64,000 nucleotides of DNA from VXNE01 sp965203615 (lineage in GTDB: Bacteria; Pseudomonadota; Gammaproteobacteria; Pseudomonadales; Azotimanducaceae), in contig OZ241900.1 of NCBI GenBank assembly GCA_965203615.1, positions 1,984,001-2,048,000 of the forward strand, read 5' to 3'. The notes beneath the pieces were generated by a model. The model ran no database searches, was not told the DNA's origin, and was given only the letters and a program-made list of their open reading frames with translations. A program made the position numbers and the translations under genes. This document shows positions 34,592-46,609 of the stretch, piece by piece; the stretch's first letter is position 1; each line of letters starts with the position of its first letter.

Positions 34592-36967
34592 CTACGCACG
34601 TCGCGCGAGCCCTGCGTCAAGGATTTCCACCGCGTGTTTGATCTGGTCACGGTCCACTACGCTTGTCCACCAACCGTCCACCTTCTCGAAGGCCAATTCG
34701 GCCATTCCTTCATCCTCGAGAACCTTACGAAGCTTGCCCGAGGGCTTCTTGGGGTCGCCTAGCCAGAGAGAATATTGCCCCGATGATTCTTCGTCGAACT
34801 GGAGGTAGAACGTGACATCGTCTTTCCGAAAGCGCCGTGAAAGTGACAGCATAGGCTCATGGTCGGTTGCCACCGTCTCGTGATAGCCGACGGCGAACGA
34901 GATCGGTTCCGCCCGAGCCGTCAGCTCCTCGTGCAGACAGTAGGTGAAAAGCTCTACATGCGCTCCGTTCATCTGCAATTTCTTCAGAAGATAGACTCTG
35001 TCCTCGCCCCAGAAACATATCATCTTGTGCTCACCGTATTCGTACGCTGTTGGCGTTGCGACAATGGCCCCGCGCCAAGCCTCCAAATCGGACTCGGAAT
35101 CGATAATCTCCATGAGGTCTCGTTCGAAAGAGGAAGCCTCTTTAAGGCGGTCCCAAAGATCCTTCAGTACCTGGCCCCTTGTCCCCGCTTCCGCCGCGTC
35201 GCGCAGCAAACGTTTCCAGCTCCACGCCACATCCTGAGGAGGGACGAGGAGGGAGTAGCTCCCCCTGTTCGGAAGCAGGAAATCCCCAACTGCGAGAAGC
35301 GCCCGTTCCCAAAGCCTGCCAACCCCCCTCGGGTCATCGACGAGACCCTTGAACATTCGCTCAGCACAGGAAAAATAGTGATCGAAGCGGACACCATGAG
35401 CATGCGCAGCCTCCGAATCGAGCCGTGCGAGCTCCGCCTCTGGATTGTCTAGGTCCAATCCGCTGAAACGCAGCAAAAAACCAATTTGCCCTCGAAAGTA
35501 GGGGTGCTGTTCTGCTCGGTCGATACGATCCGGCCAACCCTTGTCAAACCCCAACAGACAAGCCTTGATTCGTTCCTCTGCAACTTGGTATCGAAAGAAG
35601 CCTTGAACGTCAACTCCTGATTCGACGAGGTGGCATCTGATCTCGCCCATCCACGGTGCCAAATCCCGGAGCCCACCAATGCTTCGCCGGAGATCATCTG
35701 GTCGGTTGTAATCAGTATTGATGGCGAGGTTCGAAACTACCCTAATCCAATCGTTGAAAGCTGCCGCGGCGATTTCGCCCTGTTCCTGGACAAGAAATTG
35801 CACGTACCCGGCCAACTGTACGACTTGCTGGAACGTGAGGTTCGTCGGCTGCGTAATGATGTCCTGGAAGCGTGCTCTTTCGTCGATATAGAGCCCATCG
35901 GGCAGATAGCAGCACAACTCATCCGGCCCCGCACTCCATCGTTCCAAGAGAGTGACAAGCGTCAAGACCATCTCACTATCAAGCCAGCCTTTCTCGTAAA
36001 ACCAAGAATAGCTGTTGACTCGAGCCGTCCGGCGCAGGTCCGCCAAATCTTCCGCCGTCTCGGCGGCCTCTGGGTCTCGGGTCACCATGATTACGAACCG
36101 AAGGAGATTCATGACCGCGTTGTCGAATGTGGCCGTCCTAATGTCTCGAAATGGCCAAAAGAAGTCGGACCAATGAGTATCAATGCGACTCAGGAAGAAG
36201 TCGTAGAGCGAAGTTTCGCTCCAGAGAGGATGCCAGACGTCCCCAAACTCGTCCTTCAGATGTCGTTCGAAACGGGCCTTAAAGGTCTCGAAGGACGTCA
36301 GCGGTTTCCCGCGCGCGTTCATCTTGATGTAGAGATCATCCGAGAGATCGAACTGTTCCAGATCAAGCAGCTGAAACGTGATCGATGGCGCGCTTTCGTC
36401 GACTAGGCGTGCGTAAAGCCCGGTCGTCTGCCGAAAGACGTTGTGCATTCGCTCCAGCACCGACAACGCGGAGCGAATGGTTGGATCCAGTCGCCAACTT
36501 CGATAGTACCAGGGCTGGTCGGTGATTAAAGAGACGACATCCCTACAATCCCCAGCAACACCGTCCGGCTCGTAGCTGGCGAGAGCATTCATGAAATCTC
36601 GGCTGCCGGGTCGTACCTCATATCCGAAGCGCGACCGGCCGTCGATCACAAGATTGGCACGGAAATTCTCACCGCGACCGTCGACCCAAGCCAGGTACCA
36701 GTGCAACAGAAACAACGTGGTTAGGCGCTGTTGCCCGTCAAGCGGCTGAAAGGATCCGTTCACAACGCTCCCGTAAACGAAGTCAAGGTCAAGCGGTAAC
36801 TCTCCCGCATCCTTGGGCAGGCACAGCGCGTCGTGCAGGGCGTTGAGGAAGTCGTCTCGGATTATCCGCTGACTCCGCCGGCCTTGGGCGTAGTCGCGCT
36901 GAATGACGGGAATCTGAATTCTGCCGTGACTCTCGATCAACTGGTAAAACGTGGTTCTGCCGCTCAT
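34592..36967 (-). CDS. DUF262-domain protein (GmrSD N-domain family), no HNH visible
   Basis: 791 residues. The N-terminal ~250 residues are a DUF262 (ParB-like/GmrSD N-terminal) domain: IQIPVIQRDYAQGR and, near 95, FQPLDGQQRLTTLFLLHWY. DGQQR is the conserved nucleotide-binding/hydrolysis motif of the family. The remaining ~500 residues have no recognised domain and no DUF1524 HNH motif. Its start overlaps the stop of the preceding DUF262-DUF1524 gene as ATGA, so the two are made together. Base composition is clearly more AT-rich than rlmE or greA. DUF262 proteins are known from type IV (GmrSD) restriction and BREX/Ssp-type defence; a phage-defence role is an inference. Confidence 0.85.
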   Translation of the reverse strand: MSGRTTFYQLIESHGRIQIPVIQRDYAQGRRSQRIIRDDFLNALHDALCLPKDAGELPLDLDFVYGSVVNGSFQPLDGQQRLTTLFLLHWYLAWVDGRGENFRANLVIDGRSRFGYEVRPGSRDFMNALASYEPDGVAGDCRDVVSLITDQPWYYRSWRLDPTIRSALSVLERMHNVFRQTTGLYARLVDESAPSITFQLLDLEQFDLSDDLYIKMNARGKPLTSFETFKARFERHLKDEFGDVWHPLWSETSLYDFFLSRIDTHWSDFFWPFRDIRTATFDNAVMNLLRFVIMVTRDPEAAETAEDLADLRRTARVNSYSWFYEKGWLDSEMVLTLVTLLERWSAGPDELCCYLPDGLYIDERARFQDIITQPTNLTFQQVVQLAGYVQFLVQEQGEIAAAAFNDWIRVVSNLAINTDYNRPDDLRRSIGGLRDLAPWMGEIRCHLVESGVDVQGFFRYQVAEERIKACLLGFDKGWPDRIDRAEQHPYFRGQIGFLLRFSGLDLDNPEAELARLDSEAAHAHGVRFDHYFSCAERMFKGLVDDPRGVGRLWERALLAVGDFLLPNRGSYSLLVPPQDVAWSWKRLLRDAAEAGTRGQVLKDLWDRLKEASSFERDLMEIIDSESDLEAWRGAIVATPTAYEYGEHKMICFWGEDRVYLLKKLQMNGAHVELFTYCLHEELTARAEPISFAVGYHETVATDHEPMLSLSRRFRKDDVTFYLQFDEESSGQYSLWLGDPKKPSGKLRKVLEDEGMAELAFEKVDGWWTSVVDRDQIKHAVEILDAGLARRA

Positions 36968-38763
36968 TGCTCTGTTGCTCCATCCGGCAGAAAGAACCCG
37001 GTCAATGTCTCAATGATCGCATCGAGGTACCCCCTAGCATCCTTCTCGGTCCAGAACATCACATTTCCGACGGTGCTGCTATAACACTTCAGAAAGACGT
37101 TGCGAGTGCAGAGTGGAACAAAGGTGCCCGACCTATCGCATCTCAATAAGACGTCCCGCTTTACCGCAAAAACCGCGTTCTGATAACCACGGTTAGTTCG
37201 GCTATCGAGCAGCGTTAGGTTAGCAAGGTCATGGTCCGGCGGATCGTCCGTACGTTCTTTGAAGTGCGATAGGATATCGCCGTCGATTGTTTCGAAAGTC
37301 GGCCGGTCCTCTGGTTTCGCCCCGAGGTACTTGTCGATCCTTTTGGCAAGTTTCCTTGCCTTCTTGTCTTCCATGGTTCGAAGGAACGCTAGACAGTGCT
37401 CTAGCCAACTTTCTTGTGCATGGGCGCGAGAGGGTCGATCATCACTCACAGAACAAATGTGCTCAATATCCCAGGACTCCTGCTTGAAGGCATCGAACTG
37501 AAATCGAATGTTTGATTGATCGTTCTCAAGCAGAGTTGCAAGATTGAACAGTAGCAACAAGCTGCGCACTCTTTCGCTATTCCGGTAACCTATCGTTTCG
37601 CAGAGGTCCGTGATCGCCTCCTCTAGTTCCTCCTTCGACAGCTCGGCTTGGTTCTCGGTGAATATCATGCTTAAGACTCGACTACGCAGACGTCGGGAGA
37701 ACGTTTGCTTTCCTGACTGCTGACTATCGTTGAGCAGCTCTGCGATGGTCGTAAGACCATCACGCGCTTGATGGAGGACGAATCCGAGTACATGGAAGAG
37801 ATCACGATCTTCGTACCACTCCTCAAGCGACATGAAGAGGTTCTTGACGTTCCGCCACTCGGACTCCGCACTCTGATCAACCTTCAGTAAATCTGCAAAA
37901 CAAGAGAAGACACCGTAGTCCTCTCCGTCCACGTTCTCGCCCTCCATTCGAATCGCCGCGAGCTGAAAAATGAGGCCAATACGGTTGGAATCCCCAACAT
38001 CTTGGTTCTGCAGAAAGTACCAGATCGAGTTGTCCTGTAGTCGCCTCTCCATCCCGTCCCACTCATAAGCAATTCGTAAGGAAAGGTTGCCTGTAGGATC
38101 GTCCTGGGTGGCCCGCCGAAGGAATAACGCCCGTATCAATTCGGTTTCCGTAAGCGGAATCTTGCCCACATTTAGGCGAGTGAAGGCAGCAACCGCGTCG
38201 TCTTCGGGAGCGAGTTCGTACCAGATAAACTTGACGTTGCGACCGGCCTCGTCGTCATAGAGTAGGTGCTGGAGTAGCTTGAGTGCGTGTAACGAGTCGC
38301 GTCCCTTTAGCCAGTCCTCAGTAGCTCTCCACGCCTCGCAGATATGGTAAAAGTCGACGTTCTCGCTTGACCGGTCGAGGTCGATCTCCGCAAGGAAGGT
38401 TGAGTCCCTGGTCTCGTATTCGATAGAGAAGCGTTGTTTGCCCAGAAGCTGGAGGATGTCCTTGCGGTGATCGAGTAGGATTAGGATGGTCGTCAGACGC
38501 TGCTGGCCGTCCACGACTTCGTAGCGACCGTCGTCTAGCTTTCTTACGACCAACGGCTGGAGACAGTAGAAGGCCGTCCTAGGCTTCTCCTCGGAAGCTT
38601 GAATGAAGTCCCAGACATCATCGAGGAGCTGCGTAACCTGCCGCCGGGTCCATCGATAGCCGCGCTGGTAGGCGGGGATCCAATACCGAGCTGGGCGTCC
38701 GGTCTCATCCGCTAGCAGCCTCGTAACAGATCTCAACTCGATCGCCGCATCCGCCAATGGCAC
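36964..38763 (-). CDS. DUF262-DUF1524 protein (GmrSD-like, HNH nuclease)
   Basis: 599 residues from a GTG at 38763 with AGGGTG upstream. N-terminal DUF262: YWIPAYQRGYRWTRRQ and YEVVDGQQRLTTILIL. C-terminal DUF1524 HNH-type nuclease (about 440-570): WDIEHICSV supplies the histidine and LANLTLLDSRTNRGYQNAVF the asparagines. This is the full GmrSD architecture, NTP-dependent cleavage of modified DNA in characterised members. Here it is paired with a second DUF262 protein lacking the nuclease, instead of acting alone. The pair is inserted between greA and rlmE and reads on the same strand. Confidence 0.88.
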   Translation of the reverse strand: MPLADAAIELRSVTRLLADETGRPARYWIPAYQRGYRWTRRQVTQLLDDVWDFIQASEEKPRTAFYCLQPLVVRKLDDGRYEVVDGQQRLTTILILLDHRKDILQLLGKQRFSIEYETRDSTFLAEIDLDRSSENVDFYHICEAWRATEDWLKGRDSLHALKLLQHLLYDDEAGRNVKFIWYELAPEDDAVAAFTRLNVGKIPLTETELIRALFLRRATQDDPTGNLSLRIAYEWDGMERRLQDNSIWYFLQNQDVGDSNRIGLIFQLAAIRMEGENVDGEDYGVFSCFADLLKVDQSAESEWRNVKNLFMSLEEWYEDRDLFHVLGFVLHQARDGLTTIAELLNDSQQSGKQTFSRRLRSRVLSMIFTENQAELSKEELEEAITDLCETIGYRNSERVRSLLLLFNLATLLENDQSNIRFQFDAFKQESWDIEHICSVSDDRPSRAHAQESWLEHCLAFLRTMEDKKARKLAKRIDKYLGAKPEDRPTFETIDGDILSHFKERTDDPPDHDLANLTLLDSRTNRGYQNAVFAVKRDVLLRCDRSGTFVPLCTRNVFLKCYSSTVGNVMFWTEKDARGYLDAIIETLTGFFLPDGATEQ

Positions 38764-39180
38764 TTGATCACCCTGGTTTTCTGTCCTTAGTCAACTATAG
38801 GTTCAAAGTAGCGCGGATTACCAACCCAGCTGCGTCGGGCGAAGAAACAGCTACGTGCCGAGCTTGGCATTGGAGTCGGGATCACTACTCCCGGTCGGAA
38901 ATCTTCTGCTCCGATGACCGCGGTGTGTTTCGGACGCTTGGTGGAGTTCGGCAGGGACAGCCACCAGCGAATCGACCGTGGTCGAACGGACGGACGGCTC
39001 GCTCATGCTGAACATGCGCTCCACCCCCGGTCGCAACCGCCGCGCCGTATCGGTGAACACAGAACGGGTGCGTCCTGGTCGGCGCCTGTGTTGGACGAGG
39101 CTCTGGTCGAACCCGTTTGCCAAGCCAGTATGATCCGAGACGATCATCGGCAGGGTCGAGCAGCTAGCGGGCGATCAGCG
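38764..39180. other. Intergenic region upstream of the DUF262 pair, no gene seen
   Basis: 417 bases between the greA stop and the DUF262 start. No frame here looks like a protein I know. On the minus strand a TATAGT preceded by TTGGTA (19-base spacer) lies near 38798-38828 and may be a weak promoter for the DUF262 pair. A short inverted repeat (atgatc-cgagac-gatcat) lies at about 39129-39146 just after greA. Confidence 0.4.
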
Positions 39181-39650
39181 CTACAGGTGCTCGACCTCGT
39201 CGACACTGTATTCGCGGTCGCCCGCGGGCGTCTCCACCATCACGGAATCGCCCTCCGACTTGCCGATGATCGCGCGGGCGATGGGCGACATCACGGAAAT
39301 CTTGCCGAACTTCAGGTCGGCTTCGTCCTCGCCAACGATCTTGTAGCGCACCGTCTCGTCGGTATCGCAATCGCTCAGGGTGACGGTTGCCCCGAATACC
39401 ACCGTGCCGGTGGGTCTGATTCGCGTGATGTCGATGATCTGCGAGTCGGCGAGCTTTGTCTCGATGTCCCGGATCCGCGCTTCTATGAAGCCCTGCTGTT
39501 CCTTCGCCGCGTGATACTCGGCGTTCTCCCGCAGGTCGCCGTGTTCCCTCGCCGCGGCGATTTCCTTCACGATGTTCGGTCGGGCAGAGTTCTTGAGCTG
39601 GGCGAGTTCCTCGCGCAGCCACTGTTCGCCCTCAACCGTCATGGGCCAGG

Positions 39651-39654
<4 letters not shown>
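39181..39654 (-). CDS. greA: Transcription elongation factor GreA
   Basis: 157 residues. The N-terminal coiled coil carries PMTVEGEQWLREELAQLK, ARPNIVKEIAAAREHGDLRENAEYHAAKE (the acidic tip region with the conserved DLRENAEY) and QGFIEARI. The C-terminal domain has SPIARAIIGKSEGD. It stimulates RNA cleavage by backtracked polymerase. It overlaps the carB stop by four bases (ATGA), so it is translationally coupled to carB. Confidence 0.98.
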
Positions 39655-42881
<3,227 letters not shown>

Positions 42882-42893
42882 CCCGGGCGACCG

Positions 42894-44081
42894 TCAGGTT
42901 GACACCGATTTCATCAAAGACTCCGACGGTTGAGGGTCCGCCCTGGAACTGCCGTGCCTGTCCATCGACTCGACAAACGCGTCAAAGAGGCCGGCGCAGT
43001 CCCTTGGGCCCGGGCTGGCCTCGGGGTGGCCCTGGAAACCGAATGCCGGCCTGTCCTTGCGCCGCACGCCCTGCACCGTGCCATCGAACAAGGACACGTG
43101 GGTGGCCTCCAGGCATTCCGGCAAGCTATCCCCATCCACCGCAAACCCATGGTTCTGGCTCGTGATGATGACCAGCCCGGTGCGAAGATCACGGACCGGG
43201 TGGTTCGCCCCATGGTGACCGTGCGGCATCTTCACGGTCTTCGCACCGCTCGCGAGCGCGAGCAACTGGTGGCCGAGGCAGATTCCGAACACGGGCAGGT
43301 TGCGATCAACGATCTCCCGGATAGCGGCGATCGCGTAGTCACAGGGGTCCGGGTCGCCGGGACCGTTCGACAGGAAGACACCATCGGGTTCCATCGCGAT
43401 CACCTCTTGCGCCGGAGTCTTCGCCGGCACCAGTGTCACGTCACAACCGCGGTCCGCAAGCAGCCGCAGTATGTTGCGTTTGATTCCGAAGTCGTAGGCG
43501 ACGACGTTGCGGGACGCGGGAGGCGCTGCTGCGTACCCGCCTTCCGGGTGCCACACGCCCTCCCGCCACACCGCCTTGTCCTTGCGGCTGACGACCTGCG
43601 CCAGGTCCATGCCCTCGAGTCCCGGAAACGCCCGCGCACTGCGCAGCGCCTCTTCAGCATCAACGTCCGGACCCGCCGCGATGCAGGCGCCGAGCGCACC
43701 CTTCTCGCGAATGAGTCTCGTCAGACGCCGCGTGTCGATGTCAGCTATGGCTACAACCCCGCGGTCGCACAGGAACTCCGGGAGTGAAGCCGCCGCCCGC
43801 CAGCTACTCGTACGCAGCGGCAGGTCACGAATCACTAGCCCCTCCGCCCAGACCTGGTCGGACTCGACATCCTCGGGATTGGTGCCCGTATTGCCGATGT
43901 GGGGATAGGTAAGCGTGACGATCTGCCGGGCGTAGGACGGATCGGTCAGGATTTCCTGATAACCCGTCATGGCAGTATTGAAAACGACTTCGCCAACGGC
44001 CACGCCGACCGCTCCGATCGAGGTGCCGTGAAACAGGCTGCCGTCCGCCACGGCCAATATCGCGGGATCCGCGCGCGTCAA
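42894..44081 (-). CDS. carA: Carbamoyl-phosphate synthase small (glutaminase) subunit
   Basis: 395 residues from a TTG at 44081. This start is chosen because GGAG lies six bases upstream and the protein then begins LTRADPAILAVADGSLFHG, the normal CarA opening; the longer frame to 44162 would run through a terminator hairpin and the -10 element. Class I glutaminase domain: FLSNGPGDP, FGICLGHQLLALASG with nucleophile Cys, and HPEASPGP with the catalytic His and Glu nearby. It supplies ammonia to CarB. Expression is likely controlled by the leader hairpin described separately. Confidence 0.96.
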   Translation of the reverse strand: MTRADPAILAVADGSLFHGTSIGAVGVAVGEVVFNTAMTGYQEILTDPSYARQIVTLTYPHIGNTGTNPEDVESDQVWAEGLVIRDLPLRTSSWRAAASLPEFLCDRGVVAIADIDTRRLTRLIREKGALGACIAAGPDVDAEEALRSARAFPGLEGMDLAQVVSRKDKAVWREGVWHPEGGYAAAPPASRNVVAYDFGIKRNILRLLADRGCDVTLVPAKTPAQEVIAMEPDGVFLSNGPGDPDPCDYAIAAIREIVDRNLPVFGICLGHQLLALASGAKTVKMPHGHHGANHPVRDLRTGLVIITSQNHGFAVDGDSLPECLEATHVSLFDGTVQGVRRKDRPAFGFQGHPEASPGPRDCAGLFDAFVESMDRHGSSRADPQPSESLMKSVST

Positions 44082-44096
44082 ACAGGACTCCGGCGC

Positions 44097-44126
44097 AAAA
44101 AAGCCGTCGGCCCCAGCGCGACGGCT
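44097..44126 (-). terminator. Rho-independent terminator-like hairpin just upstream of carA
   Basis: On the minus strand an 8-bp perfect stem (44119-44126 with 44102-44109, AGCCGTCG/CGACGGCT) closes a 9-base loop and is followed directly by six T (44102-44097). It ends only six bases before the carA ribosome binding site and lies ~8 bases after the predicted -10. It has the form of an attenuator. Confidence 0.8.
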
Positions 44127-44133
44127 ACAGCGA

Positions 44134-44162
44134 ATTTTATGTGAAGCAACGCGACGCGACAA
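44134..44162 (-). promoter_or_regulatory. Predicted sigma70 promoter of carA
   Basis: Minus strand -35 TTGTCG (44162-44157), 17-base spacer, -10 TAAAAT (44139-44134). Transcription would start near 44127, so the leader RNA would begin almost directly with the terminator-like hairpin at 44126-44097. Confidence 0.55.
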
Positions 44163-44310
44163 GAAAAGAACAGTCCGTCGTTCAGACTACAGCATGGGTT
44201 GGGAGCGAACCGTCAGAAGTGGAGTTGACTGACGGCAAGCCTTGCGGTTCAGTCGAATCCCAACTGGGTGCGGCAGGCGGGACCCGGAGCGTTGCGGATC
44301 ATCCCGTAAC

Positions 44311-44329
44311 TTGATGCTCAAGGCATCAA
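44311..44329. promoter_or_regulatory. Inverted repeat, probable VapB operator
   Basis: Perfect 7-bp inverted repeat TTGATGC-TCAAG-GCATCAA, with a further half-site TGATGC at 44343-44348 and a CATAAT -10-like element at 44338. It lies 45 bases before the vapB start, the usual place for autoregulation by the VapBC complex. Confidence 0.6.
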
Positions 44330-44373
44330 TTGCTTACCATAATGATGCTTGATCGAAATGTGCGGAGAATGCC

Positions 44374-44619
44374 GTGAGAACAACCGTCACTCTTGACGAA
44401 GATGTCGTTGCGAAGCTACGTGATCGAATGAATCGATCCGGCACAACGTTCAAGGAGACGCTCAATGTCTGCCTGCGACGAGGGCTTGAACAGCCAACCG
44501 ACGAGGATCTCGCCCGTCCCTTCACCGTGGAGGCCAGATCGATGGGCCTTCGCGCCGGCATCGACCTGGACGACATCGGCGGATTGCTGGACCATCTCGA
44601 CGGCCCCACACATCCATGA
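44374..44619 (+). CDS. vapB: VapB-type antitoxin
   Basis: 81 residues from a GTG preceded by GGAG. The N-terminal MRTTVTLDEDVVAKLRDRMNRSGTTFKETLNVCLRRG is a ribbon-helix-helix DNA-binding fold. The tail (VEARSMGLRAGIDLDDIGGLLDHLDG) matches the toxin-binding end of VapB partners of PIN toxins. It overlaps vapC as ATGA. A palindromic operator is found upstream. Confidence 0.85.
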   Translation: MRTTVTLDEDVVAKLRDRMNRSGTTFKETLNVCLRRGLEQPTDEDLARPFTVEARSMGLRAGIDLDDIGGLLDHLDGPTHP

Positions 44620-45062
44620 CTACCCTCGTCGACGCGAACCTGCTGCTCTATGCACACGACGCCGACAGCACCAACCACCCCGTCGCACGCGAATGGCTCC
44701 AGGCCGAGATCTCATCCGGCCGCCCTGTGCGATTCGCCCTGGTCACACTGCTGGCCTTTGTCCGAATCGCGTCCGACACCCGAATCTTCGAAAGGCCGCT
44801 GACGCCGGCCGATGCGTGTTCCATCATCGAGTCTTGGCTCGCCGCGCCCAATGTACAACTCCTTGAGCCCGGCCCCCGGACTTGGCGGCATCTGGCCGAC
44901 ACCTGCGCCGATGGACAGGCCAAGGGTGCCCTGGTCATGGATGCGCACCTCGCGGCCCTGGCAAAAGAGCATGGCACCGTCATCGCAACCACCGACCGCG
45001 ACTTCCGCCGTTTTTCCGGGATAAAGACCACCAATCCGTTAGCGGAGGACGCTCCCGCCTAG
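44616..45062 (+). CDS. vapC: VapC-type PIN-domain toxin ribonuclease
   Basis: 148 residues. PIN acidic residues: VDANLLLYAHD (first Asp), EVR-like position F-V-R after ALVTLLAFVRIA, MDAHLAALA (central Asp) and TTDRDFRRF (last Asp pair). The toxin is expected to cleave a tRNA or rRNA. The module sits between divergent carA and convergent gmk, where neither block needs it. Confidence 0.9.
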   Translation: MTTLVDANLLLYAHDADSTNHPVAREWLQAEISSGRPVRFALVTLLAFVRIASDTRIFERPLTPADACSIIESWLAAPNVQLLEPGPRTWRHLADTCADGQAKGALVMDAHLAALAKEHGTVIATTDRDFRRFSGIKTTNPLAEDAPA

Positions 45063-45084
45063 CGCAGACTCCGACCAACAGTCA

Positions 45085-45699
45085 TCACCGCCTGAGCAGA
45101 CTATCCACCAGCGCCGTTACGCACTCGCAATGCGCCTTCTCGCCACGACGCTCGGCATCGATGATGCCGCCAAGCCTCTCCAACGCCTCGTCGAAGTCGT
45201 TATTGACAACAACGTAGCTGAACTCGTCGCAATGCGAGATATCGTCGGCCGCCTGGCTCAATCGACGTTCGATCTCGTCGTCATCGTCCTGTCCGCGAAC
45301 CTTGAGCCTTTCCAACAGCGATTCGATCGAGGGGGGAAGAACAAAAACGCTAATCGTGTCCGCGAACCTCTTCCGCACCTGCGCGGCGCCCTGCCAGTCG
45401 ATCTCAAGCACGACATCGCGGCCGTCGGCCAAGGTCCGCTCCAGTTTCTCGTGGGACGTGCCGTAAGCGTTGCCGAAAACCATCGCATGCTCGAGAAATG
45501 CGCCCCGATCCCGCATCGAGGCGAATTCCGCCGCATTGACGAAGAAATAGTCCTCGCCATCGACCTCGTCCCCACGTCGTTTGCGCGTCGTATGGGAAAC
45601 GGACACCGCGAGTTTCTCGTCGCGTTTCAGCAGCGCATCGACGAGGCTGGTCTTGCCGGCACCCGACGGGGCCGAAATGACGATGAGTCGGCCTCGCAT
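45085..45699 (-). CDS. gmk: Guanylate kinase
   Basis: 204 residues from the ATG at 45699. P-loop SAPSGAGKTSLVDALL, then SVSHTTRKRRGDEVDGEDYFFV (GMP-binding Arg and Tyr), LEIDWQGAAQVRKRF, and FVLPPSIESLLERL. It phosphorylates GMP to GDP. Five bases after yicC, the usual yicC-gmk order; rpoZ and spoT, which often follow in relatives, are absent here. Confidence 0.98.
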   Translation of the reverse strand: MRGRLIVISAPSGAGKTSLVDALLKRDEKLAVSVSHTTRKRRGDEVDGEDYFFVNAAEFASMRDRGAFLEHAMVFGNAYGTSHEKLERTLADGRDVVLEIDWQGAAQVRKRFADTISVFVLPPSIESLLERLKVRGQDDDDEIERRLSQAADDISHCDEFSYVVVNNDFDEALERLGGIIDAERRGEKAHCECVTALVDSLLRR

Positions 45700-45704
45700 T
45701 CGAC

Positions 45705-46562
45705 TCACTCGACGTTCTGCACCTGTTCGCGCATCTGGTCGACAACCACCTTCAGTTCGACCGCACGCTGGGCGCACTCGGACGTGATCGCCTTGGCGGT
45801 CAGGGTATTCGATTCGCGGTTGAGTTCCTGCATCAGGAAGTCGAGACGTCTGCCCTGCGGACCACCGGCGCCGAGGCAAGCGCGACATGCTTCGGCGTGC
45901 ACGACCAGCCGGTCCAATTCCTCCGCAATGTCCGCTTTCTGCGCCAGCATCGCAACTTCCTGTTCCAGTCGAGCCGAATCCACGTGGACGGTGTTCAACT
46001 CGCGAAGCCGGCCCAGCAATCGGTCGCGCACCATGGGGGCGAATGACGCGGCGAGAGCCCTGATGTCGGCAACCATCGTCTCCAGGGCCGACAACTTCTC
46101 CCGCAGCAATTGGTCGAGCTTCCCGCCTTCAGTGCCCCGATGTTCAATCAGGCGATCCAGCGCATGTCCGAAACCGGTCATCGCCTCGGACTTCAGCGCT
46201 GCATCGGCCGACTCCCCGTCGGGTCCGACGATTCCCGGCCAACGCAACAGTTCCAGGGGATCGGGTTGTCCTATCGCGGGCGCCGCGCCGCGCAGGTCAT
46301 CCAGCACATCGAGAAGCGCCGCAAGTTGAGGCCGATTGATCTCCGGCACCGAGGCGACCGCCGATTTCGTCAGTCGCAGGGTGGCGTCCACCTTGCCTCG
46401 CGCCAGCACCTCCCGCAGTTGTCCGCGCAGTTCCGGTTCGATCTCCCGAATGCCCGCCGGGAGACGGAAATCCACTTCCAGGTAACGGCTGTTCACGGAG
46501 CGGATCTCCCACACCAGGGAGGCCGACTCGAACTTCGCGAACGCGGTCATGCTCAGGATCAT
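45705..46562 (-). CDS. yicC: YicC/YloC family endoribonuclease
   Basis: 285 residues from the ATG at 46562 (MILSMTAFAKFE). N-terminal YicC_N region with WEIRSVNSRYLEVDFRLP, and the C-terminal DUF1732 end GRRLDFLMQELNRESNTLTAKA, the family signature. In E. coli YicC is an endoribonuclease that clips some small RNAs. Divergent from rph with 47 bases between the starts. Confidence 0.95.
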   Translation of the reverse strand: MILSMTAFAKFESASLVWEIRSVNSRYLEVDFRLPAGIREIEPELRGQLREVLARGKVDATLRLTKSAVASVPEINRPQLAALLDVLDDLRGAAPAIGQPDPLELLRWPGIVGPDGESADAALKSEAMTGFGHALDRLIEHRGTEGGKLDQLLREKLSALETMVADIRALAASFAPMVRDRLLGRLRELNTVHVDSARLEQEVAMLAQKADIAEELDRLVVHAEACRACLGAGGPQGRRLDFLMQELNRESNTLTAKAITSECAQRAVELKVVVDQMREQVQNVE

Positions 46563-46609
46563 CCGGGCGATTCTAACGCGTATACTCGTCGCGCTTAGCG
46601 GAGGGACAG

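Noticed and set aside
38851..39147. 98-codon minus-strand frame between greA and the DUF262 pair
   Set aside because: No recognised motif, no ribosome site, Arg/Ser-rich composition; treated as intergenic.
44082..44162. Longer carA start at 44162
   Set aside because: The extra 27 codons contain the -10 element and a terminator hairpin, and do not resemble CarA.
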